Source of the DNA: Balanoglossus misakiensis
Taxonomy: Eukaryota; Hemichordata
NCBI GenBank assembly: GCA_040954595.2
Contig: CM082593.2
Span: forward strand, 4,712,001-4,776,000
DNA length: 64,000 nucleotides
Reading direction: 5' to 3'
Below the pieces are notes generated by a model. The model did no database searches. It worked only from the letters and a program-made list of their open reading frames with translations, and had not been told where the DNA came from. Position numbers and translations under genes: made by a program. The number at the start of each line of letters is the position of its first letter. Within the stretch, counting starts at the first letter, position 1. Shown piece after piece: positions 49,601-54,810 of the stretch.

Positions 49601-51351
49601 CAAAAATAAGCCATGGCATTTTTATTGCAGGAATACAATTTTTTATACAGTCTTACTACAAATGAACCATTTGGCAATGTAAAATGGTGTCAAATAATTT
49701 ATGGACTTTGCAAATAGCATGAGAAACTGTCAAAAGAAGGCAGAGTGTTTTGTGTAAAATTTTGTTTGTGTTGTGTTTCATAACCGCCTACCTGCCTACC
49801 TTTAGTGTTCGCAAAACAAATAATTTACTTAATGTGGCCTAATCCAGTACACTGTTGACCTTTGACACTGCAGGTATCTCCTTGCTCTATTTCTATCATG
49901 ATTAGGTCAAGCACTGACATCAACTTTAAAATCATTACTTCCTATTTGATTATTAATAGATATTTTAATATCATGAGGCAGATCACTGGCTGCAGAAGTG
50001 AAAACTAACTTGACAGATGGGTGTTATGAAATTGGACAGGTTTCGTACGTTTCGAAATAGTACTCAAAAGTGTAATGAACATGTTCTCTTCAAAACGAAA
50101 TGGACATTACATGTACCATTACCAACTTTATTGTCAACCACTGTATTCAGTTGTATTTCAGTGGTCTTTGAAGTTTTCTAACATAAATTACCTTTTGTTT
50201 CTGACCTCAATACAATTGTCACCACTATGTGAATTTGTTTATCTATACCACCAATTTTTTACCAGCTCACGCTGATTAAACTGTCAAAGTTCATCCGGTA
50301 TCACACAACAGTAGCCTGCCCACAACCCCGCCCCCTTCCTGACCAAGCCCGGCCGCGGTGATTTTGAAGGAAAAACTAAGTTATTTTTTCGATTTTTTTG
50401 AAGAACTGTAACTCAGCGCATTTATGCACGGCACGGCGTATTTGTCCGCATTAAAGTTACCGCTGGGGTACCGCCCTCAGTCCATCTGTCACCGCTGTCC
50501 GAAATATACACACGATTGTGTCACACTACACGCAACAAATCGATATCGCAGAACATAATCTGATTACAGGCGGTTTTTTTGTCATCTTTTGTACTTTTCT
50601 ATAATTTCTGACATCCGGTGCTATTATAAAGAATGCTGCTTTTTTACGCACATGTCGGTCATTTTATGACCCATGAACGTATGTGTGAGGACACTCATAA
50701 AAAGTCAAACACTGACAGTCTGTAAATATCGCTGTGTAAACTGTTTCAGCCGATGAGTGGTTACAATATTTTCATTATAAAGTGACCGCGACATGGGTCA
50801 GATACATCAGTGCACCACGGTTTTTAGAAAATGACAGTAATAAGCGCAGAGCGGAAGTTTCACACTGTCGTCTGCAGGTGTCATACACTGAAATAAGTGC
50901 GCAATGGCAGAAGTGTGAATTTCGCTGTGCGCTTACTAAGTGACAGACGGCATAATTAATTAGACCCGCTCAGTCAATATTTCTGGTCCCCGCAAAAGAA
51001 AACGAAAGATTATTACTGTCGTGGAGTATTGTGAAAATTCCGACCCTCCCAAAAGGTCAGGTGTTCCTTTCATAATACAAGCCACAGATCACAAAGTCGA
51101 CCGCATTCAGTACACAATTTAAAACAGTGGAGGTGTGGCCGCAAACAGATTTTCAATAGAAGGGAACGGACGATACTTTAGCCGGGCCGGTCGGCCGGTG
51201 TGCGTCGACGTCCCTCACGTGAAAATGCCGCTTTTGGCCGATCGGTCATTTTTCTCACCTTAGCGATACTCAAAGGTACTCCAAACTCTTTGCCACCAAT
51301 AAGGCGGAATCCCCAGGGCGATCCACCCTGCAGAACGACCACGAAAGCCAT
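1380..51351 (-). CDS. Gene A: PDZ plus sorbin-homology (SoHo) adaptor protein, 3' end outside window
   Basis: Whole coding span, spliced from at least 19 exons; each exon is listed separately. Order from the N-terminus: PDZ domain (residues 1-83), Ser/Thr-rich and Pro-rich linkers with W-x-P motifs (about 84-615), a 700-residue Pro-rich block from one exon (about 616-1315), three exons ending in V-V-T-G, the SoHo domain (about 1497-1541), then three N-P-Y-R-P exons. Seen: PDZ and SoHo signatures, consensus splice sites, and unbroken phase at every core join (core sum 4,850 nt, no stop). Known: PDZ domains of the ALP/Enigma/ZASP type bind alpha-actinin at Z-discs and stress fibres; SoHo domains of SORBS proteins bind flotillin, and their C-terminal SH3 domains bind vinculin and other adhesion proteins. 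Inferred: a cytoskeletal adaptor of muscle or cell-matrix contacts. It could instead be two genes overlapping in one region, but the continuous phase argues for one transcript. Confidence 0.8.
2132..2194 (-). CDS. Gene A exon 18, third N-P-Y-R-P exon (63 bp)
   Basis: Acceptor TTTCATTCTAG, donor AAAAG|GTAGGC, phase 1 on both sides. It reads E-T-N-P-Y-R-P-S-Y-T-Y-N-D-L-S-K-R-K-D-E-K. It shares length, phase and the N-P-Y-R-P-x-Y core with the exons at 3114-3176 and 3498-3560. Known: the stretch after the SoHo helix in vertebrate SORBS proteins also carries short Tyr/Pro motifs; the correspondence is an inference. Confidence 0.85.
2195..3113. other. Intron between exons 18 and 17 of gene A
   Basis: AT-rich intron of 919 bp. 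I see no further exon or structured element in it apart from short A/T runs. Confidence 0.7.
3114..3176 (-). CDS. Gene A exon 17, second N-P-Y-R-P exon (63 bp)
   Basis: Acceptor TTGTCTCTCTGCAG, donor GAAG|GTACATG, phase 1 on both sides. It reads E-A-N-P-Y-R-P-T-Y-V-F-P-D-G-N-A followed by E-A-S-V-E. Paralogous to exons 16 and 18. Being symmetric and 63 bp long, it can be skipped or exchanged without frame loss. Confidence 0.85.
3498..3560 (-). CDS. Gene A exon 16, first N-P-Y-R-P exon (63 bp)
   Basis: Acceptor CTTCCCACAG, donor AAAAG|GTGAGAA, phase 1 on both sides. It reads D-D-N-P-Y-R-P-T-Y-I-F-P-D-D-K-D-D-K-N-G-K. It is closest to exon 17 (P-Y-R-P-T-Y-[IV]-F-P-D). Only 321 bp of intron separate the two, so a recent tandem exon duplication is likely. 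Confidence 0.87.
3761..3781 (-). CDS. Gene A candidate 21-nt micro-exon
   Basis: Acceptor GTTTTAG and donor AAAG|GTAAAT enclose 21 nt reading E-Y-E-I-N-K-K in phase 1-1, exactly the phase needed between exons 15 and 16. The polypyrimidine tract is weak, so this rests mainly on phase and spacing. If used it would be optional without shifting the frame. Confidence 0.35.
5214..5233. repeat. Poly-G tract, about 20 bases
   Basis: Uninterrupted run of about 20 G on the plus strand inside a gene A intron; C-rich in the transcript sense. Run length is likely variable and prone to assembly or sequencing error. Confidence 0.95.
5363..5392 (-). CDS. Gene A candidate 30-nt micro-exon
   Basis: A strong acceptor (CTCCTTCCTTGCAG) is followed by 30 nt reading D-D-D-N-K-Y-M-R-F-V and a usable donor (C|GTGAGG), phase 1-1. 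The position, directly after the SoHo exon, and the run of acidic residues recall the D-D-x-T-D-M-Y stretch that follows the SoHo helix in SORBS proteins. The family comparison is from memory. A weaker donor 18 bp further on would also keep the frame. Confidence 0.45.
6752..6827 (-). CDS. Gene A exon 15, second half of SoHo domain
   Basis: Acceptor TTTTTCCTGTAG, donor GAAG|GTAAGTG, enters in phase 0 and leaves in phase 1 (76 nt). It encodes G-V-Q-E-D-K-R-H followed by D-W-Y-K-E-M-Y-K-S-I-H-R-Q-D-K-K. The D-W-Y-K-x-M-[YF]-K-x-I-H block is the diagnostic helix of the sorbin homology domain in CAP/ponsin, vinexin and ArgBP2, known for binding flotillin. Together with exon 14 it completes one SoHo domain across a 377-bp intron. 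Confidence 0.93.
7205..7401 (-). CDS. Gene A exon 14, first half of SoHo domain
   Basis: Acceptor TTATCCACAG, donor TCG|GTTAGT, enters in phase 1 and leaves in phase 0 (197 nt, 66 codons). The last residues, Y-E-G-I-G-P-V-D-S-E-S-G-M-P-I-G-L-R-S, match the opening G-[IV]-G-P-V-D-x-x-G-x-P-[IL] of SORBS sorbin homology domains. The preceding part (about 47 residues, V-Y-Q-T-K-T-V-E-G-D and Y-Y-P-V-K-M-P-G) resembles the region just before SoHo in that family only loosely. This exon and exon 15 are the main ground for placing gene A in the SORBS family. Confidence 0.93.
7402..9410. other. Intron between exons 14 and 13 of gene A
   Basis: About 2 kb of AT-rich intron. It holds a C run at about 8938-8947 and a 20-bp direct repeat at 9320-9362. 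The plus-strand open frame at 8836-9195 has no family resemblance and no splice context, so I do not call it. Confidence 0.6.
9320..9362. repeat. 20-bp direct tandem repeat, two copies
   Basis: The unit ggttaacactggttatggct occurs twice head to tail, with partial units on each side. It lies about 50 bp downstream (in gene A sense) of exon 13. Confidence 0.85.
9411..9521 (-). CDS. Gene A exon 13, V-V-T-G-ending exon
   Basis: Acceptor CAATTTTTAACCAG, donor ACTG|GTGAGAG, phase 1-1 (111 nt). It reads D-P-K-D-H-H-I-K-E-A-Y-K-T-H-E-I-E-G-E-T and ends E-P-D-F-Q-V-V-T-(G). It is charged and not proline-rich, unlike its neighbours. The V-V-T-G end is shared with exons 11 and 12. Function unknown; lies just before the SoHo exons. 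Confidence 0.85.
11118..11149 (-). CDS. Doubtful alternative terminal exon of gene A
   Basis: A strong acceptor (TCATATTTCTCTGTAG) at 11150 is followed in phase 1 by D-A-V-R-S-P-R-P-E-K and a stop. If used after exon 12 it would truncate the protein before the SoHo domain. No poly-A signal was confirmed; could be chance. Confidence 0.2.
11598..11922. repeat. 36-bp minisatellite, about nine copies, last ones 33 bp
   Basis: The unit begins ggagactataggaaccac and continues with variants of [ag]tgatg[ac]gcgatgatagt. About seven 36-bp copies are followed by about two 33-bp copies beginning ggttataggaaccac. Because both periods are multiples of three, long open frames exist on both strands (plus frame repeat D-Y-R-N-H-V-M-R-D-D-S-G). 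It is intronic for gene A, ending about 90 bp from the exon 12 donor. Repeat arithmetic explains the open frames without coding. Confidence 0.93.
12013..12306 (-). CDS. Gene A exon 12, Pro/Gln/Thr-rich, ends V-V-T-G
   Basis: Acceptor CGATCTCAG, donor ACTG|GTGAGC, phase 1-1 (294 nt). It starts E-R-R-L-R-E-A-R-S-T-P-P-P-S, continues with a Gln/His-rich stretch, then P-V-K-T-A-L-L-T-A-D-R-L-P-K-E and ends S-P-T-V-H-V-V-T-(G). The P-V-K-T-A-L segment echoes K-V-K-T-[TS]-L in exons 5 and 6. The polypyrimidine tract of the acceptor is a CT microsatellite. Confidence 0.82.
12315..12331. repeat. GA/CT microsatellite forming the exon 12 polypyrimidine tract
   Basis: A run of GA on the plus strand reads as (CT)n in the transcript, immediately upstream of the CAG acceptor of exon 12. 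Repeat-length changes could alter inclusion of the exon; this is an inference from position. Confidence 0.8.
12332..14137. other. Intron between exons 12 and 11 of gene A
   Basis: About 1.8 kb, AT-rich, with scattered tacatgta and accggta palindromes. I see no exon in it. Confidence 0.65.
14138..16237 (-). CDS. Gene A exon 11, 2.1-kb proline-rich repeat exon
   Basis: Acceptor ATTAATCACAG at 16238, donor ACTG|GTGAGA, phase 1-1, exactly 2,100 nt (about 700 codons) with no stop. It begins D-E-D-S-P-P-R-P-P-P-P-L-P-P-P. The body is a degenerate repeat of 13-16 residues, often P-P-P-R-E-M-x-P, with Met, Arg and Thr at fixed places. Three copies of L-P-S-P-W-R-x-[PTS] lie near the middle, and H-G-W-R-P-T-E-D near the end, before L-Y-V-V-T-(G). 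Known: such Pro-rich, disordered segments serve as SH3, WW or EVH1 ligands and spacers. It is more GC-rich than the flanking introns, as expected for proline codons. The many plus-strand frames here are shadows of it. Confidence 0.88.
16238..17005. other. Intron between exons 11 and 10 of gene A
   Basis: Contains the GAT array (16398-16602). The rest is AT-rich with no recognised feature. Confidence 0.7.
16398..16602. repeat. GAT trinucleotide array with a duplicated interruption
   Basis: About 200 bp of GAT/GGT repeats. A block reading ggtcatggtgatgatgacgg near the start recurs about 90 bp later with few changes, so a longer unit was duplicated inside the array. Open frames of Asp, Met or Ile runs here are repeat artefacts. 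Confidence 0.95.
17006..17243 (-). CDS. Gene A exon 10, proline-rich with A-W-R-P motif
   Basis: Acceptor CTTTCTTTGCAG, donor AGAG|GTAGGT, enters in phase 0 and leaves in phase 1 (238 nt). It opens D-T-Q-P-P-P-P-P-P-P, then E-S-F-A-W-R-P-P-T-P-P-P-K-E-E, an Ala/Pro stretch, and a non-proline end with A-D-L-P-G-T-Q-N-K-G-F-V-K-H and V-S-P-T-I-T-L-L-Q-H-N-R. The W-R-P motif resembles W-x-P motifs in exons 6, 9 and 11. Confidence 0.85.
17869..17883 (-). CDS. Gene A candidate 15-nt micro-exon
   Basis: Acceptor GCATTGTGTAG and a strong donor AAAAG|GTAAGATT bound 15 nt reading E-S-D-E-K in phase 0-0. The flanking exons 9 and 10 are the only linker pair joined in phase 0, which is exactly what this segment needs. 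The insertion would read K-D-K-P-K|E-S-D-E-K|D-T-Q-P. Confidence 0.5.
18454..18632 (-). CDS. Gene A exon 9, W-x-P motif exon
   Basis: Acceptor CTCCTTTTTCAG, donor CTAAG|GTAATT, enters in phase 1 and leaves in phase 0 (179 nt). It reads G-V-W-T-P-G-Q-P-S-N-P early and V-A-P-V-W-K-P-F-G-G-D-A-P-K-K-G-Y-R-P-V later, ending Lys-rich. The pattern W-x-P followed by K-K-G-Y-R-P-V recalls the linker motifs of arthropod Zasp proteins, a comparison from memory that needs alignment. Confidence 0.87.
19127..19354 (-). CDS. Gene A exon 8, Ser/Thr/Pro-rich with poly-proline run
   Basis: Acceptor TTATTACAG, donor CCAG|GTATGTG, phase 1-1 (228 nt). It starts D-M-A-D-E-S-T-T-V-A-K-V-S-P-V, has nine consecutive prolines (E-L-S-P-P-P-P-P-P-P-P-P-S-Y), and ends P-V-K-V-N-A-S-L-S-A-P-K-P. 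The Met near its start could serve as an internal initiation site, but nothing shows that it does. Confidence 0.85.
20210..20305 (-). CDS. Gene A candidate cassette exon, basic, 96 bp
   Basis: Acceptor GTTCCAATTCCAG and donor CGAG|GTAGTC bound 96 nt, phase 1-1, reading D-F-I-K-N-G-T-Y-G-R-Y-R-V-R-G, then E-D-L-F-A-L-R-K-R-R-H-E-M-W-D-K-R. It lies between exons 7 and 8, needs no frame change, and looks protein-like (amphipathic, strongly basic), unlike the Pro-rich neighbours. An optional cassette exon is the best reading. I do not recognise the motif. Confidence 0.62.
20587..20815. repeat. TGATG pentanucleotide array
   Basis: About 230 bp of nearly pure TGATG units, with a short degenerate stretch near 20625-20675. 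It sits in the intron between exons 7 and 8 of gene A. Poly Thr-Ser-His-His-Ile frames here are artefacts. Confidence 0.95.
21532..21585 (-). CDS. Gene A exon 7, 54 bp
   Basis: Acceptor TTTTGTTTACAG, donor TCAG|GTAAGTCC (near-consensus), phase 1-1. It reads E-R-G-A-F-S-P-P-P-R-S-T-D-S-P-A-Y-S. Small symmetric exon, hence a possible cassette. S-P-P-P-R and T-D-S-P are candidate proline-directed phosphorylation or SH3-ligand sites by composition only. Confidence 0.82.
21586..24502. other. Intron between exons 7 and 6 of gene A
   Basis: About 2.9 kb, AT-rich. The plus-strand frame at 21845-22282 (145 codons) has no recognisable family and no splice or promoter support. I see nothing else. Confidence 0.6.
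24503..24703 (-). CDS. Gene A exon 6, W-Q-P-V motif and K-V-K-T-S-L motif
   Basis: Acceptor TCTTTCCACCTAG, donor AGGG|GTAAAT, phase 1-1 (201 nt). It reads A-T-T-S-R-A-W-Q-P-V-N-F-K-S-M-S-K-D-D at the start, then a Pro run, M-Y-E-Y-R-P-V, and P-K-K-V-K-T-S-L-I-L-Q-P-A-A-N-R near the end. W-Q-P-V-N-F is the clearest ZASP-like linker motif in the gene. The K-K-V-K-T segment repeats that of exon 5. Confidence 0.87.
24959..25219 (-). CDS. Gene A exon 5, basic and proline-rich
   Basis: Acceptor CTTCTCTCCTGTAG, donor GATG|GTTTGT, phase 1-1 (261 nt). It reads V-S-P-V-S-P-Q-I-P-T-N-S-H-L, a Gln-rich stretch, K-S-E-V-T-K-L-I-K-E-I-D-S-R, P-P-H-P-P-P-R, K-R-A-F-S-V-D-Q and R-K-K-V-K-T-T-L-F-I-R-P-R-S-N-S. 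The donor is weak. K-R-A-F-S and R-P-R-S-N-S look like basic-directed kinase sites, an inference. Confidence 0.83.
25220..26945. other. Intron between exons 5 and 4 of gene A
   Basis: 1.7 kb of AT-rich sequence; nothing recognised. Confidence 0.65.
26946..27230 (-). CDS. Gene A exon 4, Ser/Thr-rich linker
   Basis: Acceptor TTTCTCTCCCTGTAG, donor GGAG|GTCAGT, phase 1-1 (285 nt). It reads A-D-S-I-E-D-S-L-I-R-A-G-L-G-D-V-D-L, then V-V-K-K-T-T-T-K-V-T-K-I, a Ser-rich block (R-W-S-S-S-E-S-L-T-S-T), and ends R-I-L-H-V-W-S-P-G-G-G. GC-rich compared with its introns. Function unknown; probably disordered. Confidence 0.85.
27231..29277. other. Intron between exons 4 and 3 of gene A
   Basis: 2 kb of AT-rich sequence, no recognised exon. 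Short frames have no family resemblance. Confidence 0.65.
29278..29432 (-). CDS. Gene A exon 3, Thr-rich segment after PDZ
   Basis: Acceptor TGTTTCTCTTGCAG, donor AATG|GTAGGT, enters in phase 2 and leaves in phase 1 (155 nt). It reads K-L-T-S-S-S-P-L-I-N-T-S-T-I-Y-R-S-T-S-N, then an acidic stretch and T-E-T-T-T-K-T-V-M-M-N-S-D-Q. It follows the PDZ directly and moves the gene into the phase-1 series used by most later exons. Confidence 0.87.
29757..29945. repeat. Stack of tetranucleotide arrays: ATTG, ACTG, GGTT
   Basis: Successive runs of (TTGA)n, (CTGA)n, (TTGG)n and again (CTGA)n, about 190 bp. Composition and unit types match the stack at 37934-38094. Confidence 0.93.
30902..30913 (-). 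CDS. Very doubtful 12-nt micro-exon of gene A
   Basis: An excellent donor (TGG|GTAAGTGAG) is preceded by 12 nt and a CAG (CTACAGCTGATGCAG). Phase 2-2 would fit between exons 2 and 3 and insert four residues (E-V-P-G). Evidence is only the donor and the phase. Confidence 0.2.
31560..31711 (-). CDS. Gene A exon 2, second half of PDZ domain
   Basis: Acceptor TTTTTTTCTGCAG, donor CGAAG|GTAAGG, enters in phase 0 and leaves in phase 2 (152 nt). It reads I-N-P-G-S-K-A-A-K-A-S-I-C-V-G-D-I-V, then Y-S-I-N-G-E-S-T-D-E-L-E-H-N-E-A-L and ends S-I-E-L-H-L-R-R. P-G-S-K-A-A, G-D-x-[VI]-x-x-I-N-G and the H-x-E-A helix are classic PDZ core motifs; the variant seen is typical of the ALP/Enigma/ZASP PDZ. Completes the domain begun in exon 1. 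Confidence 0.93.
37934..38094. repeat. Stack of tetranucleotide arrays: GGTT, ACTG, AATG, ATTG
   Basis: Runs of (TTGG)n, (ACTG)n, (AATG)n and (ATTG)n follow each other directly over about 160 bp. Serine/glutamine-rich frames on the minus strand are artefacts of the array. Confidence 0.95.
39434..39743. mobile_element. Fold-back (MITE-like) inverted repeat element
   Basis: Two nested inverted repeats. The inner arms (39603-39667 and 39680-39743, about 65 bp each, starting gcaataaaacacccccagcc) are near-perfect complements around a 12-bp loop. An outer 21-bp pair, ttatattataccagtatattg at 39434-39454 and its inverse at 39580-39600, differs at one base. No transposase frame is present. Element ends and target-site duplication were not resolved. 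The 122-codon minus frame at 39439-39807 runs through the palindrome and is not called. Confidence 0.8.
41029..41040. repeat. Short poly-G tract
   Basis: Run of about 12 G in gene A intron 1. Confidence 0.85.
51259..51351 (-). CDS. Gene A exon 1: start codon and first half of PDZ domain
   Basis: The ATG at 51351 begins M-A-F-V-V-V-L-Q-G-G-S-P-W-G-F-R-L-I-G-G, continuing K-E-F-G-V-P-L-S-I-A-K to the donor CTAAG|GTGAGA (phase 0, 93 nt). S-P-W-G-F-R-L-x-G-G is the carboxylate-binding loop of PDZ domains in the PDLIM/ZASP group, where P-W-G-F replaces the usual G-L-G-F and the domain starts at the protein N-terminus. The start is therefore well placed. Transcription start and 5' UTR were not resolved; upstream sequence to about 51.5 kb has no obvious TATA box. 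Confidence 0.93.
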
Positions 51352-52050
51352 CGCTGATTGCTACACAATCGAGGTGTGAATCGTTCTGTTGACATCAAAC
51401 TCTCCGCCATTCAACAACAACCGCACAACGACGCTTCAAAGTCGTATATCCATCCGCTAAGACGAAAATTAAAACAGCGCGTTGACCAAATTGGCCTAGT
51501 ATTCCCGAATTAACAAGAAAATCATCAATTATCTTCAATGCAAATGTTATATTCTTAATAAAATTGATTCAGGTATCTTTTAGGACCCATTATTCGATGA
51601 TTAGTATTCATCCGCCGAATCGGTGAGATGTAATGCGGCCTGCTTGCTCTAGCTCAGGACGGGTTCAGTTAGTAGGTTTTTACATAGCGAATGTGATTGA
51701 CAGTTTGCAAATAACTTTCACTTGTTTTGTACACGTATTCACTCACTTAAGGAGAAAAGAAGAATTTAAGGAAAGAAAACAAGTGCTAGTGAGTTGTTTT
51801 GTGGGTAATTCCATTGAAATTCAATCCGGCTAAGTAGGGCTTTAAGTCGGGTGGTGGAAAATATCAACGTGTCGCCGACGCCGGAAAGCGACTTGAAGAC
51901 CCATACCCGCCACTCAATATTTGTCTGTTTTTCACATAAAACCCACCATGCACATTATCAATTACACTAGTTCTATCAGAGGTGGTGTTCCCCTTCATGG
52001 CAAATGCTTCGGTTATATTATTATCACGTAAATAAAACAGCAGAAGCTTG

Positions 52051-52148
<98 letters not shown>

Positions 52149-53914
52149 CATTGTGTGTTGTTTGGCCGAGAAATGATCGGGTGCAAACGTTTGTTATTTC
52201 TGTGAGAGCCACGGGGAGAACCAAATCCAAGACCACCCCTATCGCACAGGTATAGACCTAGGTACTTAGACAAACAGCATCACTAGTCGTGAATTAATAT
52301 TTTTCCAAGATTTTACAACTCGCTCCCTCACGTGACATAAGACAAGTTGTCAAGCCAAAACAATGCACGCGTTTTTCTAATGTTGGTAAATACTAAATAC
52401 TAAAATCAACAACAAGACAAACCAGCGTAATTGTTCCTTTCGGCTATTTTTATAGCCATTTTACTCGAAATTGTGCTACTATTCGCTGGTATGCGCATAG
52501 CAGACGGAGGTAGATTGTGAAGGATGTTTCTCAGCTGTGAAAGTTTTGTACCTCCGGGCTCTGAGTGCATTTTCAAATGGTGTTCCTTTTTTTCTGCCGA
52601 GTCATTGACGGCCTATTTGGTAGTGAGAAAAGTGGCTTTCCTGGGCAAATGATCTAACAACAAGAGGAGAAAAAACATCACACAACGCAAAAATTAGTGA
52701 TGACCAATGACAGAAAACGAATACTAAAATCCTATCATATCAATTATGCCGACAGCTGTTTGCAAGTGCTTATATACGTAAGTGATGTTTTGTGATGAAA
52801 TTGGAAACTTGACGCTGACGGGTAGCACAGCCATAAAGATGCTACTGAGGTATAGGCCTAAATAGAGGCGCTATATCATCCTATATTGCATGGGCATGTA
52901 TAGGATATTGGTTTCTAGGACACAACGCATGCCCACTGTCACTGTGACTCGGACCCAGCATATAATTATGAGCGAGAGATATGACATGCAGGTGCTGCAT
53001 GTACGTACTGCTGTCAGTGGGTCCGGCCGTGCACCTGCAGAAGGTCTACACGCTGTTTCTCAAATAGCATCACACGCTACATGCTCCAGACCAAAACGAC
53101 ACAAGGGTGGTTCGTTTTATCGTGGGAAAGAATATTAATCTTTATTAATTGTCAATAATATATTTACATTATGAACTTGAAGGTAGCCAGCCAAAAACAA
53201 TACACAAAGCCATTTCATCCAAAAATGCATCATATAATTCATAAGGATAAAATGGTCAAAACAACAGATAAAATATTGAGAGAGAGAAAAACATATATTA
53301 TGGTCACATTTAAAAGATTTCGATGAATTTAAAATTGTTTTAATATAATAAACGGAATAAAATTCCGTTTGTTCTTTTCAGTGTAAGAAAACCGCGACAT
53401 GATGATCGCTTCGGAAAACACCTGACGTGTGATGACGTCGGGCAAAACCCATACTTTTGACGTTGCAATGAAGGCACTCCGTGTTTCGTCATGGGGAATG
53501 CGAAGTTAACGTTTCCCGGACCATATTTCGTCTGATCCACACGTTTATAGTTATGCCTACATGTTACATGCAGTCCCTACCCGAATTAACACCTAAAACG
53601 AAGACTATGTGCTCCGGCTATTTTTCGAAAACAATGAATCAAATTCTCAGTTAATTACACGAAGTACTGTTCAAAATGTAGTTGTATTATACGTTGTTAG
53701 CTGTCTCTTTGTCTATCTCTCTTTTCTTCCATCTTTCATTCTCATTTGATAGCATCAAGTTCTCAATTATAGACTAAGTTTAGTCTCTCTACGTTGCTTC
53801 TTTGAGCCGTCGGGAACGTTTAAAAGATCAAAAGATTGCTGGTGAAAGATCTGCCGTCGAAACCAAGAAGTCTTCTTAAATTCATACAGGCCTTGCATAT
53901 GATCAAAGTTCCAT
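51352..53914. other. Intergenic region between gene A start and gene B end
   Basis: 2.6 kb that should hold the gene A promoter and 5' UTR and the gene B 3' UTR. It contains the GAT/CT repeat at 52052-52148. A tttatt near 53143 reads AATAAA on the minus strand and is a possible gene B poly-A signal about 770 nt after its stop; not confirmed. Confidence 0.55.
52052..52148. repeat. Adjacent GAT and CT microsatellites
   Basis: About 14 GAT units abut about 28 CT units directly. Located about 0.7 kb upstream of the gene A start codon, so in or near its promoter. Confidence 0.95.
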
Positions 53915-54810
53915 TTATATTGCAGTGAACCTTTTACCATTTGAAGATGCGCCATTTGAGTTCGTCGAAAGGGGGCCGCTGGCGTTAGGCCAATCGTGGT
54001 TGGAGTTCTTCGGAAACTCATCATAGCGATTCAGAGTTCCCCGTTGGTGGCGCCACACACCAAGCAAAATGTGGAAAACTGCCATGCAGAAGCACATCAC
54101 TAAAACCACCAGAGCGAAAATCGAATTTCGGGAGGCAAAGTTTCCAGTTACAGAACTTCTCGCCACCATTCCAGCCATGGCTGTGATGTTAACGATATAG
54201 TGCGAAGCGGTGTAGCGGACGTATTTGTCGAGAACCGAGTTTTCAGCGATGAACCAGCTTATCGTATCCAAGGTGAACACGCACAGTGAAATGGTAGATG
54301 CTACATCTTGACGCACGCTGCCACTGTAAGACATGACTTGTGCCATATTGATCAACATGTTCATAAAGGCCCACTGAGTCCAAATCGTCGTTCCGTTGAG
54401 TACCAGAATTCGAATCGCCAAGACGTCACCAGCCTGGGAGTGTCTCATCCTGGGGAAGTTGGCGTGAAGAGACCGGTGGACCAGCAGCACAGCGACGCAG
54501 AAAAGCGTCGTCTGGGCAACGCTGAAGACAAAAGCGACAGGCAGAACGGCGTAGCACCACGCGAAAACCCAGGCGATGTTGGTCACCATGGCAACCAAGA
54601 AAATCGAGTAAAACGCTGGAGTGAGAACATCCGATATGGCAATATAGATACAGAGCCCAAAACCCCTCCGGTATAAGTTTGAAATTGAATACAGAACAAA
54701 AATGGCATTCCATAAGAGCACCAAAATGAAGATGGCATCAGTCCATATAGGAAGCGATATATCGAGTACATATGCATTGGAGATTTCCCTTGTAGTGTTC
54801 TTAAACATTC
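53915..54810 (-). CDS. Gene B exon 2 (terminal)
   Basis: Acceptor CGTTTTATTCCAG at 54811, then G-A completing a Gly codon, and an open frame of 297 codons to the stop at 53915. Carries all but the first membrane segment. The internal ATG at 54808 could start a shorter protein, but the splice to exon 1 in correct phase favours the longer form. Confidence 0.88.

Larger units (their letters stand above)
31712..51258. other. 19.5-kb first intron of gene A
   Basis: AT-rich intron separating the two PDZ exons. I recognised repeats (37934-38094, fold-back 39434-39743, G run near 41029) but no exon I can support. A somewhat GC-richer stretch around 40.0-40.95 kb ends near a good donor (40740, CAG|GTAATATT in minus sense) and could be a non-coding alternative first exon; this is a guess. 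Long first introns of muscle adaptor genes often carry enhancers. Confidence 0.7.

Noticed and set aside
51864-52255. Frames with runs of Glu-Arg, His, Asp or Ser at 52.0-52.2 kb
   Set aside because: Translations of the adjacent GAT and CT microsatellites.
54308-54713. Open frames on both strands over the gene B second exon
   Set aside because: Shadows of the membrane-protein frame, which has the continuous hydrophobic pattern and correct splice phase.
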